From: Verticiella alkaliphila
Lineage (GTDB): Bacteria > Pseudomonadota > Gammaproteobacteria > Burkholderiales > Burkholderiaceae_B
Assembly: GCF_018904615.1 (NCBI RefSeq)
Contig: NZ_JADCNH010000002.1
Location: 1 to 64,000 of the forward strand
Length of the DNA stretch: 64,000 nt
Direction: 5' to 3'
Both the position numbers and the translations under genes were made by a program. The stretch's first letter is position 1. Each line of letters starts with the position of its first letter. The notes under the pieces are model-generated. The model was not told the origin of the DNA, did no database searches, and saw nothing but the letters and a program-made list of their open reading frames with translations. This document shows, piece by piece, positions 25,931-34,821 of the stretch.

Positions 25931-27125
25931 GTCGGATCGCCTCGGCAGGGTCCAGACGCGACGCGCGCCAGGCGGGCGACGCGGCCGCGATCATGCCGCT
26001 CACCGTGGCCACGCTCATCGCGAGCGGGATCAGGCCGGGCGGCAGCGGGATGATGAAGAGTCGCGGGCCAAAGGTGTTGAATGCCCCGGTGAGGGCCAGC
26101 CCGATCAGGCTGCCGATGAGCGAGCCGGCGAGGCCCAGCACGGCGCCTTGCAGCAGGAACACGCTCAGCATCTGCCCGCGGGTGGTGCCCATGGCGCGCA
26201 AGATGCCGATCTCGCGCGTGCGCTGCGTGACGCTCACGGCCAGCACGCTGGCGATGCCCATGGCCACGGACAGCGCGACGAAGACACTGATCATGGTGCT
26301 CGCAAGGCTTTGCGAGCGCAGCGCATTCAGGAGCTCGGCATTGTTCTGCATCCAGCTCTCGGCCTTCAGGCCGAAGAGCGCGGCCAGGCGGGCGGCGATC
26401 TCGCGCGCCGAGAAGATCTCATCCACGGTGGCGTCGAGCTGCGTCGCGCCATCGGGCACGTCGAGCAGGAACTGCGCTTCCTTCATGTCGAGATACACGT
26501 AGCGCGCGTCGAGCTCACGCACGCCGAGTGTGAAGACGCCGCGCACGGTGAGCACCGCCTGCCGCCCGCCTGCCGCCTCGACGCGCAACCGGCTGCCGAG
26601 TTCCAGACCCAGGTCGCGTGCCAGCGTGCTGCCGATCACCACGTCGCCAGGGGCAGGGCTGAAGCTGCCGGCAACGAGATTCTCGCGCACGGGAATGATG
26701 CGCTCATAGCGGTTCGGATCGACCCCCAGGAGCGCGACCGACGCCCGGGCATCACCGCGAAAGGCGATAGCCGGGCCGGTGACGAGCGGCGACACCGCCC
26801 GCACGCTCGGCATGTCGTCCAGCACGGCCTGCACGTGCTGCCAGTCGTTGATGGCGCGCAGGCGCTGGGCGCGCGCATCCTCCAGTACGAGTTGCAGCGT
26901 GCCTGCCGGCGCGGGCGCGATCTGGTTGGCCTCGCGCGGTGGCTCGATCACGATGTGCGCCTGCGAGCCGAGCGTGCGCTGGATGATGTTCGCCTGCAGG
27001 CCCTGGATGAGCGCGCTGATGAAGACGATCACGGACACCCCGACGGCGATGCCGACCAGGATCAGCGCCGTCTGTGAGCGGCTTTGCCGCAGAAAGCGCA
27101 GGGCGAGTGTGGTGGCGAGCCACAT
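25923..27125 (-). CDS. FtsX-like ABC permease (MacB/LolC type)
   Basis: A 400-residue inner-membrane protein with the MacB/LolC layout: one N-terminal helix (about 16-37), a periplasmic domain of about 230 residues (MacB_PCD-like), and three C-terminal FtsX helices around MISVFVALSVAMGIASVLAV, TREIGILRAMGTTRGQ and the final helices. The TREIGILRAMG coupling segment is typical. The start at 27125 is one base after the adaptor stop. It works with the ATPase and adaptor next to it. Confidence 0.88.
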   Translation of the reverse strand: MWLATTLALRFLRQSRSQTALILVGIAVGVSVIVFISALIQGLQANIIQRTLGSQAHIVIEPPREANQIAPAPAGTLQLVLEDARAQRLRAINDWQHVQAVLDDMPSVRAVSPLVTGPAIAFRGDARASVALLGVDPNRYERIIPVRENLVAGSFSPAPGDVVIGSTLARDLGLELGSRLRVEAAGGRQAVLTVRGVFTLGVRELDARYVYLDMKEAQFLLDVPDGATQLDATVDEIFSAREIAARLAALFGLKAESWMQNNAELLNALRSQSLASTMISVFVALSVAMGIASVLAVSVTQRTREIGILRAMGTTRGQMLSVFLLQGAVLGLAGSLIGSLIGLALTGAFNTFGPRLFIIPLPPGLIPLAMSVATVSGMIAAASPAWRASRLDPAEAIRHA

Positions 27126-27126
27126 C

Positions 27127-28326
27127 TCAGCCGCCGTTGCGCGCACGCGCCGCCACCGGCAGCGGCTCGAGCACCGGGCGCACCCGTGTGTCGGGCGCGA
27201 AGTCTGGCCGCGCGAGCACGACGTCGCCCGCGGTGAGCCCCTCGCGCACTTCGGTGAGCGTGAGGCCACGCAGGCCCAGCGTCACGGGCGCCCGTTGCGC
27301 CCGGCCATCGCGCACCACCAGCACGGTGGCGGGCTCACCCGGTCGCGCGGCGCGCAGCGTGTCGTTCGGGATGGCGAGCGCCTCGTCGCGGCGCGCGGTC
27401 TCGATGGTGACGGACACCGTCATGTCTTCGCGCAGGAAGTCTGGCGTGGCGTCCGGCATGAGACGGACTTCCACCGTGCCGCGCTGCGTATCCACGCCGG
27501 GGGCGATACGGGTGACGCGGGCGGGGAACGGCGACTCGGGATAGGCGTCGGCGATCACGACGGCCCGTTGGGCGAGCGCCAGACGCGCGAGGTTTTTCTC
27601 GTCCACGGGCAGCAGGATCTCGGTGTCGCCATCGCGGGCAAGATCGAACAGGACCTGACCCGGCTGCACGACGTCGCCGGGCTCCGCATCCTGCGACACG
27701 ACGAGGCCGGCGAAGCTCGCCCGCAAGGTGGTGCGGGCCAGATCGGATTCAGCTTGCGCCAGCCGCGCGAGCAGCACGCGCTCGTCGGCCTCGCCGGGCG
27801 CCAGCGTGGCCGCCTGCGTGCGTGCCTGGGCCAGACGGGCGCGCGCGGCATCGCGGGCCTGCGAGGCCAGTTCGACTTCTTCGCGGGAAAACGCGCCCGA
27901 GGCCTGCAGCCCCTGACGCCGGCGCGCTTCGCGCTCGGCCTGGGCGGCCTCGATCTCGGCTTGCCGCAGGGCGGACTGGGCCTGCGGGCGCTGACCTTGC
28001 GCCAACTGGGCGAGCGCGGCGCGGGCTTCGGCCACGCGGGCCTGCGCGGGGCCGTCATCGAGCTCGGCAAGCACGTCCCCGGCGGCCACGCGATCGCCTT
28101 CGTCGACGCGGCGAAGGCGCACGGTGCCTGCCACTTCGCTGCCGATGCGTGCGCGCACTGTGGCCACCACTCGCCCGCTCGCCACGACGCTCTGCACGAG
28201 CGGGGCCTGCACCAGCGCATAGGCCGGCACTTCAGGCCCGCGCCGCGATTGCCAGACCGCGGCGGCAACGACGATGCCGAGCACGCCGACGACGACTGCC
28301 TTACCCCAACCCAGACCCCTGGCCAA
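27127..28326 (-). CDS. Periplasmic adaptor (HlyD/RND membrane-fusion) protein
   Basis: A 399-residue protein with an N-terminal anchor (about 9-26), a lipoyl/barrel-sandwich half (VASGRVVATVRARIGSEVAGTV), a long Ala/Arg/Gln-rich coiled coil (about 90-190), the returning half (TLRASFAGLVVSQDAEPGDVV), and beta-barrel segments. It would link the MacB-like transporter to an outer-membrane channel; none is in the window. Translation appears to begin at TTG (28326), with GAGGAG seven bases upstream; no ATG is available near the N-terminus. Confidence 0.85.
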   Translation of the reverse strand: MARGLGWGKAVVVGVLGIVVAAAVWQSRRGPEVPAYALVQAPLVQSVVASGRVVATVRARIGSEVAGTVRLRRVDEGDRVAAGDVLAELDDGPAQARVAEARAALAQLAQGQRPQAQSALRQAEIEAAQAEREARRRQGLQASGAFSREEVELASQARDAARARLAQARTQAATLAPGEADERVLLARLAQAESDLARTTLRASFAGLVVSQDAEPGDVVQPGQVLFDLARDGDTEILLPVDEKNLARLALAQRAVVIADAYPESPFPARVTRIAPGVDTQRGTVEVRLMPDATPDFLREDMTVSVTIETARRDEALAIPNDTLRAARPGEPATVLVVRDGRAQRAPVTLGLRGLTLTEVREGLTAGDVVLARPDFAPDTRVRPVLEPLPVAARARNGG

Positions 28327-28448
28327 CCCTGTCTCCTCGTCTTGCGGCCGGCATGGCGCAGCCTGCGCGGTATTGTAGGACGCGGTACGCTGCGTGCGAC
28401 GCGCTGCGTCTTCGCCAATACCTGTCCCGTTCGCTAGGAGTCCTGTCC

Positions 28449-29045
28449 ATGGGTATCACGACGATCGTCGTCCTTGTCGTCATCGCCTTGCTGGTGATCT
28501 ATGTGATCAGCATCTACAACCGCCTGGTCACCTTGCGCAATCGCTTCCAGAACGCCTTCGCGCAGATCGAGGTGCAGTTGAAGCGGCGCTACGACCTGAT
28601 CCCCAATCTCGTGGAAACGGCCAAGGCCTATCTGTCGCACGAGCGCGGCACGCTGGAGGCCGTGATCAACGCGCGCAATGCCGCGTCTGCCGGGCTGCAG
28701 GCCGCGGCCAAGGATCCAGGCAACCCGGCCGCGCTCAATCAGCTGGCCGGCGCCGAACGTGCCCTGGGCGGCGCGCTGGGCCGGCTCAACGTGGTCATGG
28801 AAGCCTATCCGGATCTGAAGGCCACGCAGAACATGCAGCAGCTCTCCGAGGAGCTCACCAGCACTGAGAACAAGGTGGCCTTCGCGCGCCAGTCGTTCAA
28901 CGATTCGGTGATGGCCTACAACACCTACAAGCAGACCTTCCCGCCCGTGATCTTCGCCGGCATGTTCGGCCACGGCAAGGATGCGGCGCTGCTCGAGTTC
29001 GAGGATAGCCAGGCCATCCAGGCCGCGCCCAAGGTCAGCTTCTGA
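28449..29045 (+). CDS. lemA: LemA family protein
   Basis: A 198-residue protein with an N-terminal membrane helix (about 4-22) and the LemA four-helix domain: YNRLVTLRNRFQNAFAQIEVQLKRRYDLIPNLVET (conserved RYDLIPNLV), and later ARQSFNDSVMAYNTYKQTFP. LemA proteins occur with M48 proteases, as here five bases downstream. The exact function is unknown; membrane-stress roles have been proposed. The ATG at 28449 fits the family; a TTG/GTG further upstream would add unrelated residues. Confidence 0.92.
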   Translation: MGITTIVVLVVIALLVIYVISIYNRLVTLRNRFQNAFAQIEVQLKRRYDLIPNLVETAKAYLSHERGTLEAVINARNAASAGLQAAAKDPGNPAALNQLAGAERALGGALGRLNVVMEAYPDLKATQNMQQLSEELTSTENKVAFARQSFNDSVMAYNTYKQTFPPVIFAGMFGHGKDAALLEFEDSQAIQAAPKVSF

Positions 29046-29050
29046 GCGCC

Positions 29051-30991
29051 ATGGATTTCTTCGAACAGCAGGCACTGGCTCGGCGCCGCAGTGCGCTGCT
29101 CGTGGGGCTGATGGCCGTGGCGGTGATCTGCCTCGTGTCGGTCACGTCCTTTGTCATCGCGCTCATCATCGGTTGGATGGACGGGGGAGGGCCGGACCGC
29201 CCCGAGCTCGACTGGATGACGCGCACGCTGTCGGTTGTGACACCCGGCCTTCTGATCGGCGTGGCGATCCCGGTGCTCACCGTGATCGTGGTAGCCGGCC
29301 TCTTCAAGCACTATCAGCTCGCAGGGGGCGGGGTGGCCGTGGCCGAGGCACTCGGCGGGCGTCGTCTCGATCCCGGTAGTACCGAGCCAGAAGCCCGCAA
29401 GGTGCTCAACGTGGTCGAGGAGATGGCGCTCGCCTCCGGCATCGCCGTGCCACCGGTATATGTGCTGGAAGACCCAGCCATCAATGCCTTCGCCGCAGGC
29501 TATTCCCCGCGCGACGCGGTGATTGGCGTCACGCGTGGCAGCCTGCAGCATCTCACCCGCGATGAGCTGCAAGGCGTGATCGCGCATGAGTTCAGCCATA
29601 TCTTCCACGGCGACATGCGGCTGAATACCCGCCTCGTGTCGGTGTTGCACGGCATCCTCGTCATCGGACTCGTGGGCCGGGGCATCCTGGAAGTGATGCC
29701 CTGGCGGCGTGGCAACAACTCGCGCGACAACGCCGGCCCGCAGTTGCTCGTCATCGCCCTCGTGCTCGTCGTCCTGGGCTCGATCGGCACGCTCTTTGGC
29801 CGCATCATCAAGGCCGCCGTCAGCCGCCAGCGCGAGTTCCTGGCAGATGCAGCAGCGGTGCAATTCACGCGCAACCCCGATGGCATTGCCGGCGCCTTGA
29901 AGAAGATCGGCGCCGTGCCTGCAGGCTCGCGTGTGAAGGATGCGCATGCGCACGAGTTCAGCCACATGTTCTTCAGCAAGGCCGTGGGGCGAGCGAGCGG
30001 GGCCTGGATGTCGACGCACCCGCCGCTGGTGGAGCGCATTCGTCGGATCGAGCCGGGGTGGGATGGGCGGTTCCCCACGCTGGAGGAAATCCGCGCGAGG
30101 CAAGCCGAGCCACCGCGCGACGCCGCACAGACGCCGGCCGCAGATGCCCGCCTGGAGCGCGCGGCTGCCGTGCTGACACCGGCCGCCGCCCTGGCGGCCA
30201 TCGACGCCATCGGCCAGGCGGACCCGGCCCATCTCGCGCAGGCGCAACGCACGCTGGAGGACATGGACCCGGCCTTGCGCGATGCCGCGCACGACACCTA
30301 CGTGGCGCGTGCGGTCATCTATGCCCTGTTGCTCAGTGACTCGAGCACGGTGCAGGAGCGGCAGTTGCAGGCGCTGTCGCAGCAGGCGCATCCCGACGTG
30401 CAGGCGATATTGGCGCGCTTGCGCGAACAAGTCCTTGCGCTGCCCGAATCCGCGCGCCTGCCGCTGCTCGAGTCCGCGTTGCCGGCCCTGCGCCAGTTGT
30501 CTGCCGCGCAGTACGACACGTTCAAGGGCTGCCTGCGTTCGGTCATTCAAGCCGATGGCCAGGTCAGTCTGCGTGAGTGGGCCTTCTATCGCATCGTGGT
30601 GCATACGCTGGAGTCGCGGGCATCGCCGCGGACGTCGGGTGATCTCGCGTCCAATCGCCGTGACGTGGCGATTCTGATGGGCGCTTTGGCGCGCGCCGGC
30701 GAAGGCGATGGGACCGACTCGAAGGCTGCGTTCGCCGCGGGTGCCGTGGCGTTGGGGATGACGGATCTTGAACCGCCCATCACCGGGGCGGGTTCGCCGC
30801 ATCTGCTGGACGAGGCCGTGAGCCGGCTCGCGGGTCTGGAGACCACGCACAAGAAGCCGCTGCTGCGGGCCCTGGCGCAGGTGGTGACACACACGGGTGA
30901 GGCAAGCCCGATGCAGGCCGAGCTGCTGCGTGCCGTGGCACTGGCACTCGATTGCCCGCTGCCACCGCTGGTGAGCGCCGCGCCCGCATGA
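29051..30991 (+). CDS. M48-family membrane metalloprotease with C-terminal TerB-like region
   Basis: A 646-residue membrane protease. Two N-terminal helices (about 14-42 and 62-84) precede the catalytic zinc motif HEFSH (179-183), with the third ligand Glu in REFLADAAAV (about 264). A further helix pair lies at about 230-255. Beyond residue 340, the protein has a long helical extension not seen in HtpX. Within it KGCLRSVIQADGQVSLREWAF resembles TerB-like segments. It forms an operon with lemA. It probably degrades damaged membrane proteins. Length is about twice that of HtpX. Confidence 0.88.
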   Translation: MDFFEQQALARRRSALLVGLMAVAVICLVSVTSFVIALIIGWMDGGGPDRPELDWMTRTLSVVTPGLLIGVAIPVLTVIVVAGLFKHYQLAGGGVAVAEALGGRRLDPGSTEPEARKVLNVVEEMALASGIAVPPVYVLEDPAINAFAAGYSPRDAVIGVTRGSLQHLTRDELQGVIAHEFSHIFHGDMRLNTRLVSVLHGILVIGLVGRGILEVMPWRRGNNSRDNAGPQLLVIALVLVVLGSIGTLFGRIIKAAVSRQREFLADAAAVQFTRNPDGIAGALKKIGAVPAGSRVKDAHAHEFSHMFFSKAVGRASGAWMSTHPPLVERIRRIEPGWDGRFPTLEEIRARQAEPPRDAAQTPAADARLERAAAVLTPAAALAAIDAIGQADPAHLAQAQRTLEDMDPALRDAAHDTYVARAVIYALLLSDSSTVQERQLQALSQQAHPDVQAILARLREQVLALPESARLPLLESALPALRQLSAAQYDTFKGCLRSVIQADGQVSLREWAFYRIVVHTLESRASPRTSGDLASNRRDVAILMGALARAGEGDGTDSKAAFAAGAVALGMTDLEPPITGAGSPHLLDEAVSRLAGLETTHKKPLLRALAQVVTHTGEASPMQAELLRAVALALDCPLPPLVSAAPA

Positions 30992-30993
30992 AG

Positions 30994-31032
30994 AAAAACC
31001 CCGGGGGCCAGCGCTGGCTGACCCACGGGGCT
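30994..31032 (-). terminator. Rho-independent terminator after the ridA-like gene
   Basis: On the minus strand CCCCG pairs with CGGGG, enclosing a second self-complementary core (GCCAGCGCTGGC), and is followed by TTTTTC. It lies 26 bases after the ridA-like stop and just past the stop of the convergent protease gene. Confidence 0.75.
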
Positions 31033-31057
31033 TCGACTGCCGTGACGGCGCGAGGGC

Positions 31058-31513
31058 TCAGGGCTTGACGGCGATGGCGCCGATCTCCACGCCCACGTCG
31101 CGCGGCAGGCGAGCCACCTGCACCGTGGCACGCGCTGGCGGGTTGCTCGGGAAGTAGGTGGCGTACACCTCGTTCATCGTGGCGAACTCGTTCAAGTCCT
31201 TCATGTACACCGTGGTCGACACGATGTTGGCCATGGTCATGCCATCGGCCGCCAGCACCGCCTTCAGGTTGTCCAGCACCAGCTTGGTCTGTTCGGCGAT
31301 GGGCGCGTCCTTCTTCAGTTCACCGCTCTTCGGATCGATGGGGATCTGACCGGCCAGGTACAGCACGTTGCCGGCGCGAATGGCCTGGGAGTACGGGCCG
31401 ATGGCCTTGGGCGCGTCTGGGGACGCGACGACGGTGATGCCGGCCACGTCGGCAGCGGCAGCCGTGCCGGCGGCGGCAACGGCGAGGGTCAGGGCGAGGG
31501 CGCGAAACGTCAT
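31058..31513 (-). CDS. RidA-family imine deaminase with a signal peptide (exported)
   Basis: RidA hydrolyses reactive enamine/imine intermediates released by PLP enzymes. This 151-residue form has a signal peptide (hydrophobic core, cleavage near residue 20-22 after AAA), so it is likely periplasmic. The mature part has IGPYSQAI, LYLAGQIPIDP and VYMKDLNEFATMNEVYATYF. The key Arg is R128 in PPARATVQVARLPRD. The exported PLP enzyme lies 28 bases upstream on the same strand, pointing to a joint role outside the cytoplasm. The start at 31513 is set by the signal peptide. Confidence 0.88.
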   Translation of the reverse strand: MTFRALALTLAVAAAGTAAAADVAGITVVASPDAPKAIGPYSQAIRAGNVLYLAGQIPIDPKSGELKKDAPIAEQTKLVLDNLKAVLAADGMTMANIVSTTVYMKDLNEFATMNEVYATYFPSNPPARATVQVARLPRDVGVEIGAIAVKP

Positions 31514-31541
31514 GAACGTGTCCTTGTAGGAGAAAGAGGGA

Positions 31542-33011
31542 TCAGGCCATCTCGGCCGACAGCTTCCACATGGCATCGACCAGGCGGTCGATGTCGTGCG
31601 GGTCGTGCCAGACGTGGGTGGAGATGCGGATGCCGTAGTGGTTGTTCGGGTAGCCGATCACCGGGAAGCCGGCGTTGCGAATCGAGAAGCCCGGCGAGAA
31701 GTCGCTCAGCATGCGGTTGACGAAGGTTGTGGCCTTCTGGCTGTTCATGACGTCCGCCGGGTTGCGGAACGGGTTGAACGACGTGAGGGCCGACACGAGC
31801 TTGGGGTCGTCCTTCGGCGAATACAGCGAATTCACGCCCCACCGCTCGGTGATGCGCTCCTTCAAATATGCGCTCAACGCGAGGTCATAGGTCTCGATCT
31901 TCTTGCGACCGATGGTGTCCCACATCTCGCACGCGCGTCCCAGGGCCTCGAACATCGGCGTGTGGATGCTGCCGCACGCCGTGACGCTCGCCGCAACGTC
32001 GAACGCGGCCTGGCTGCCGGTGCTGCGCGGGCGGGACACATAGGTGCTCGTGTGGATGGGATACCACTCGGGCAGGGGCAGCGGGTTGGATGGGCGAATC
32101 TTGTTGCGCATGACGAGAATACCCGTCGAGCCTGGCCCGCATTGCCACTTGTGGCCAGCGCCAGACATGAAGTCCACGCCAAGCGCGCCGTAGTCGTAGG
32201 CCATCATGCCCGGCAGGTGCGCGCCGTCGCAGATGCTGATGAGTTCGTGTGCCTTGACCACTTCCATGATCTCGGCGATCGGCAGCATGGTGCCGGTCAC
32301 AAACGTAGGCGAGGACCACATCACGGCGCGCACGCGCTTGCCCTGGCTCTTGAGCTGACGAATGCGCTCATCGAAGAGACTCTGGTAGGTGGCAGCCGTC
32401 TGGTTATTGCCGACTGGCATCTCGATACGCGAGATCTCGATGCCGTAGCGATCCTGTGCAATGGCAAGCGGCGTGTTGCCGCCGCCGTGTTCGTGGTTCG
32501 TGGTGACCACGACGTCGCCTTCGCGCCAGGGGATGCCCAGGATGGCGTGGCACATGCCCGAGGAGGTGTTGGCCGAGAAGGCCAGTTCGTCGCCGTCGAC
32601 GCCGAAGCCGCGCGCCACCTTGGCGCGCAGATCCGCGAGGTTGGTGTAGCCGCTGCCAGAGTCCTCGGCCTTGCGGCGGTTCTCCGTGGCGAAGGTATCG
32701 AGCACGACTTGCGGCATGGAGCCCGCCGTGCCGATGTTCATGTAGACCTTGTCGCGGTTGAGCACGAACATGTTCTGCACGTCCGTCCAGAAAGCTTCGT
32801 CCTGCAGCAGCTCGTTGCGCGCGGCGTCGGCTGCGGTCTGCCCGCTCGCGTCGCCGCAGGCGGCCAACAGCGGGCCCAGGGTAGCGGCGCCCGCGCCGTA
32901 ACCCAGCATGCGCAGGAAGTCGCGCCGCTTGGTGGTCCAGCCCAGGGAGATGTCTGAGGTGGCGCGCGTCGGTAGCGCGAGTTCGCTCGGGGATTCGACG
33001 GGGGTTTGCAT
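31542..33011 (-). CDS. Tat-exported lipid-anchored PLP enzyme (aminotransferase class V fold)
   Basis: A 489-residue PLP-dependent enzyme of the aminotransferase class V / isopenicillin-N-epimerase-like type. The N-terminus has a twin-arginine signal (KRRDFLRMLG, RR at 29-30) and a lipobox LLAAC with Cys52, so it should be folded in the cytoplasm, exported by Tat and lipid-anchored. The catalytic region has CDGAHLPG (Asp262, His265) and GAGHKWQCGPG with Lys288 as the Schiff-base Lys. Possible reactions include epimerisation, beta-elimination or desulfuration; the substrate is unknown. The RidA homologue follows 28 bases downstream. It is divergent from a sensor kinase. Confidence 0.85.
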   Translation of the reverse strand: MQTPVESPSELALPTRATSDISLGWTTKRRDFLRMLGYGAGAATLGPLLAACGDASGQTAADAARNELLQDEAFWTDVQNMFVLNRDKVYMNIGTAGSMPQVVLDTFATENRRKAEDSGSGYTNLADLRAKVARGFGVDGDELAFSANTSSGMCHAILGIPWREGDVVVTTNHEHGGGNTPLAIAQDRYGIEISRIEMPVGNNQTAATYQSLFDERIRQLKSQGKRVRAVMWSSPTFVTGTMLPIAEIMEVVKAHELISICDGAHLPGMMAYDYGALGVDFMSGAGHKWQCGPGSTGILVMRNKIRPSNPLPLPEWYPIHTSTYVSRPRSTGSQAAFDVAASVTACGSIHTPMFEALGRACEMWDTIGRKKIETYDLALSAYLKERITERWGVNSLYSPKDDPKLVSALTSFNPFRNPADVMNSQKATTFVNRMLSDFSPGFSIRNAGFPVIGYPNNHYGIRISTHVWHDPHDIDRLVDAMWKLSAEMA

Positions 33012-33441
33012 GGTGACTCCGCAAAGAGGCCAGGGATCTGGCGATGTGCCGGCCCGACATGACGAGACATGACGGCGTGTGTAAAAAATTATAGGTAGGC
33101 ACATTCGATCCGCGGGCAACTTTATTCCCTTACGTAGCGTTACGCAGATCCGGGTATCTCCTCATGTCTCAAGCGCGCTAATGGTGCCTGTCGGTCGGTA
33201 GAATCGGGCGAGTCGCACAGCGCTGGTGCATCGTCATGCCCAGCGGCCAGGGGATCGGCACGTGTGCACGGGGCGAGGGCAAGGCCGCTGTCGTGTTGGC
33301 ATGCTTTCTGCATTTCTGAATCGGGTTCACGAGTCGACAGCTTCTGCAGGAAGCCGTGTCGTCATTCATGAAAGATCGAGACGAAATCCCTTTGCGTGTT
33401 GGTAGCTATTCCCGCCCGGCCTCGTTGCGCCGGCTCGCGGC
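33012..33441. promoter_or_regulatory. Divergent intergenic region with direct repeats
   Basis: 430 bases between the PLP enzyme and the sensor kinase, with no convincing gene. GACATGACG occurs twice in tandem (33056-33064, 33066-33074; ten-base step), and TCATGTC, its inverse, appears at 33162-33168. TTACG is also repeated with a ten-base step near 33130-33143. These could be regulator sites one helical turn apart. No standard promoter stands out. Confidence 0.4.
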
Positions 33442-34821
33442 ATGAGGTACGCCTGGCCGATCGGGCTGTCGCTGCTGCTGTTGCTCGGCGCCCTGGCCTG
33501 GGTGATGTCCACGGTGGAGCGCCAGACATTGCGGCTGGTGGCCGAGGAGCGCGAACGCGTGCAGTCGCTGTACGTGCACGCGCGCGAGCGCGAACTCCAG
33601 CATTACGTCCTGCTCGCGCGAGCCGCCACCGAGCGGCTGGCCGCCGAGGGCGGCGAGATGGCACCGCGCAAGCGCCAAGCGCTCGCGGTGCTCGCGCGCA
33701 TGCGCTTCGGACAGGATGGTTACTTCTTCGTTTATGACCGCGATGGCCGCGTCCTGCTCGATCCCGGGCAGATGGATACGCCGGGCGTCGAATTCTGCGA
33801 GCCTGACGAGCCCGCCGGACAGCAACAAGCCAAGCTCATTCTCGCCACCGCAGAGCGCGGTGGCGGGCTGGTGCGCTACGCGTGGGCCAAGCCAGCCTCG
33901 CCGCATCCGGTGCCGAAGATGTCCTATGTCACGCGTGTCGAGCCCTGGGGCTGGACGCTGGGGGCGGGCCTGTATCTGGACGAGGTCGAGGCGCGCCTGC
34001 AGGAGCTGGATGCGCGAGCCCGCGACAGCATCGCCCAGATCCATCAGCGCATCGCCACGATCGCGGGGCTGGCCCTCGGCCTGGCTGGGCTCGGCTGGCT
34101 CACGACGGTGCTCTGGCAGCAGCGGCGCTCACAGCACCGGCTCTTTCGCATGGTCGAGCGTCTGGGCGAGGCGCGGCAGGGCGAGCGTCAGCGCCTGGGC
34201 CGTGAGCTGCACGATGGCGTCGGGCAGGTCATGGTGTCGACGCGGCATCTGATCGAATCTGCACAACGCCACGCCGGGCCGCGGGGCAAGGGCGGAGCGG
34301 CCGCCGACGGCTCACTTGGCACCACGTTGCAGACCTGCCTTGCGAGGCTCGACGAAGCGTTGAGCGAGATTCGCCGCTTGTCGCACGGCATGGCGAGTGC
34401 GCGGCTGGAGGAGGAAGATCTCACGCGTGCACTGGCTGTGCTCGTGGCCGAGTGCCAGGCGGGATGTCCGATGATGTTGAGCTTGCAGATTGGATCCCTG
34501 CCGCGCGACGTTCCCGCAGACCAGCGGCTGGCCGTGCTGCGAATCGTGCAGGAAGGGATCAACAACGCCTGCCGTCATTCGCTTGGGAGCAGGCTGGATA
34601 TCCGGCTGGCGGGCAGCGTCGACGGCATTCATCTGCGCCTGCAGGACGACGGGGCTGGCTTCGATGTGGCGCAGGCCGACGCCGCGGGCGGAATCGGGCT
34701 GCGCAACATGCAGGCGCGCGCGGCCGCGCTGGGCGGGCGCCTCCAGGTGCGTTCGAGCGCATTGGGGACCACCGTGGATCTGCACCTGCCCTGGGAATCC
34801 ACGCCAGAAGAGGAAGCATGA
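33442..34821 (+). CDS. Cache-domain sensor histidine kinase (NarX/HisKA_3 type)
   Basis: A 459-residue membrane kinase. Helix 1 spans about 6-22; the periplasmic part (about 24-200) is a single-Cache type 2 domain with DGYFFVYDRDGRVLLDPG and PKMSYVTRVEPWGWTLGAGLYLDEV; helix 2 is at about 206-225. The HisKA_3 dimerisation segment RQRLGRELHDGVGQ has His257 as the phosphorylation site. A GHKL ATPase domain with QEGINNACRHS and DDGAGFD follows. sCache_2 domains often bind small carboxylates. The regulator gene overlaps its stop. The start has no clear ribosome site. Confidence 0.9.
   Translation: MRYAWPIGLSLLLLLGALAWVMSTVERQTLRLVAEERERVQSLYVHARERELQHYVLLARAATERLAAEGGEMAPRKRQALAVLARMRFGQDGYFFVYDRDGRVLLDPGQMDTPGVEFCEPDEPAGQQQAKLILATAERGGGLVRYAWAKPASPHPVPKMSYVTRVEPWGWTLGAGLYLDEVEARLQELDARARDSIAQIHQRIATIAGLALGLAGLGWLTTVLWQQRRSQHRLFRMVERLGEARQGERQRLGRELHDGVGQVMVSTRHLIESAQRHAGPRGKGGAAADGSLGTTLQTCLARLDEALSEIRRLSHGMASARLEEEDLTRALAVLVAECQAGCPMMLSLQIGSLPRDVPADQRLAVLRIVQEGINNACRHSLGSRLDIRLAGSVDGIHLRLQDDGAGFDVAQADAAGGIGLRNMQARAAALGGRLQVRSSALGTTVDLHLPWESTPEEEA

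Noticed and set aside
33178-33369. 63-codon minus-strand frame between the PLP enzyme and the kinase
   Set aside because: No ribosome site, no protein-like composition, lies in a promoter region.
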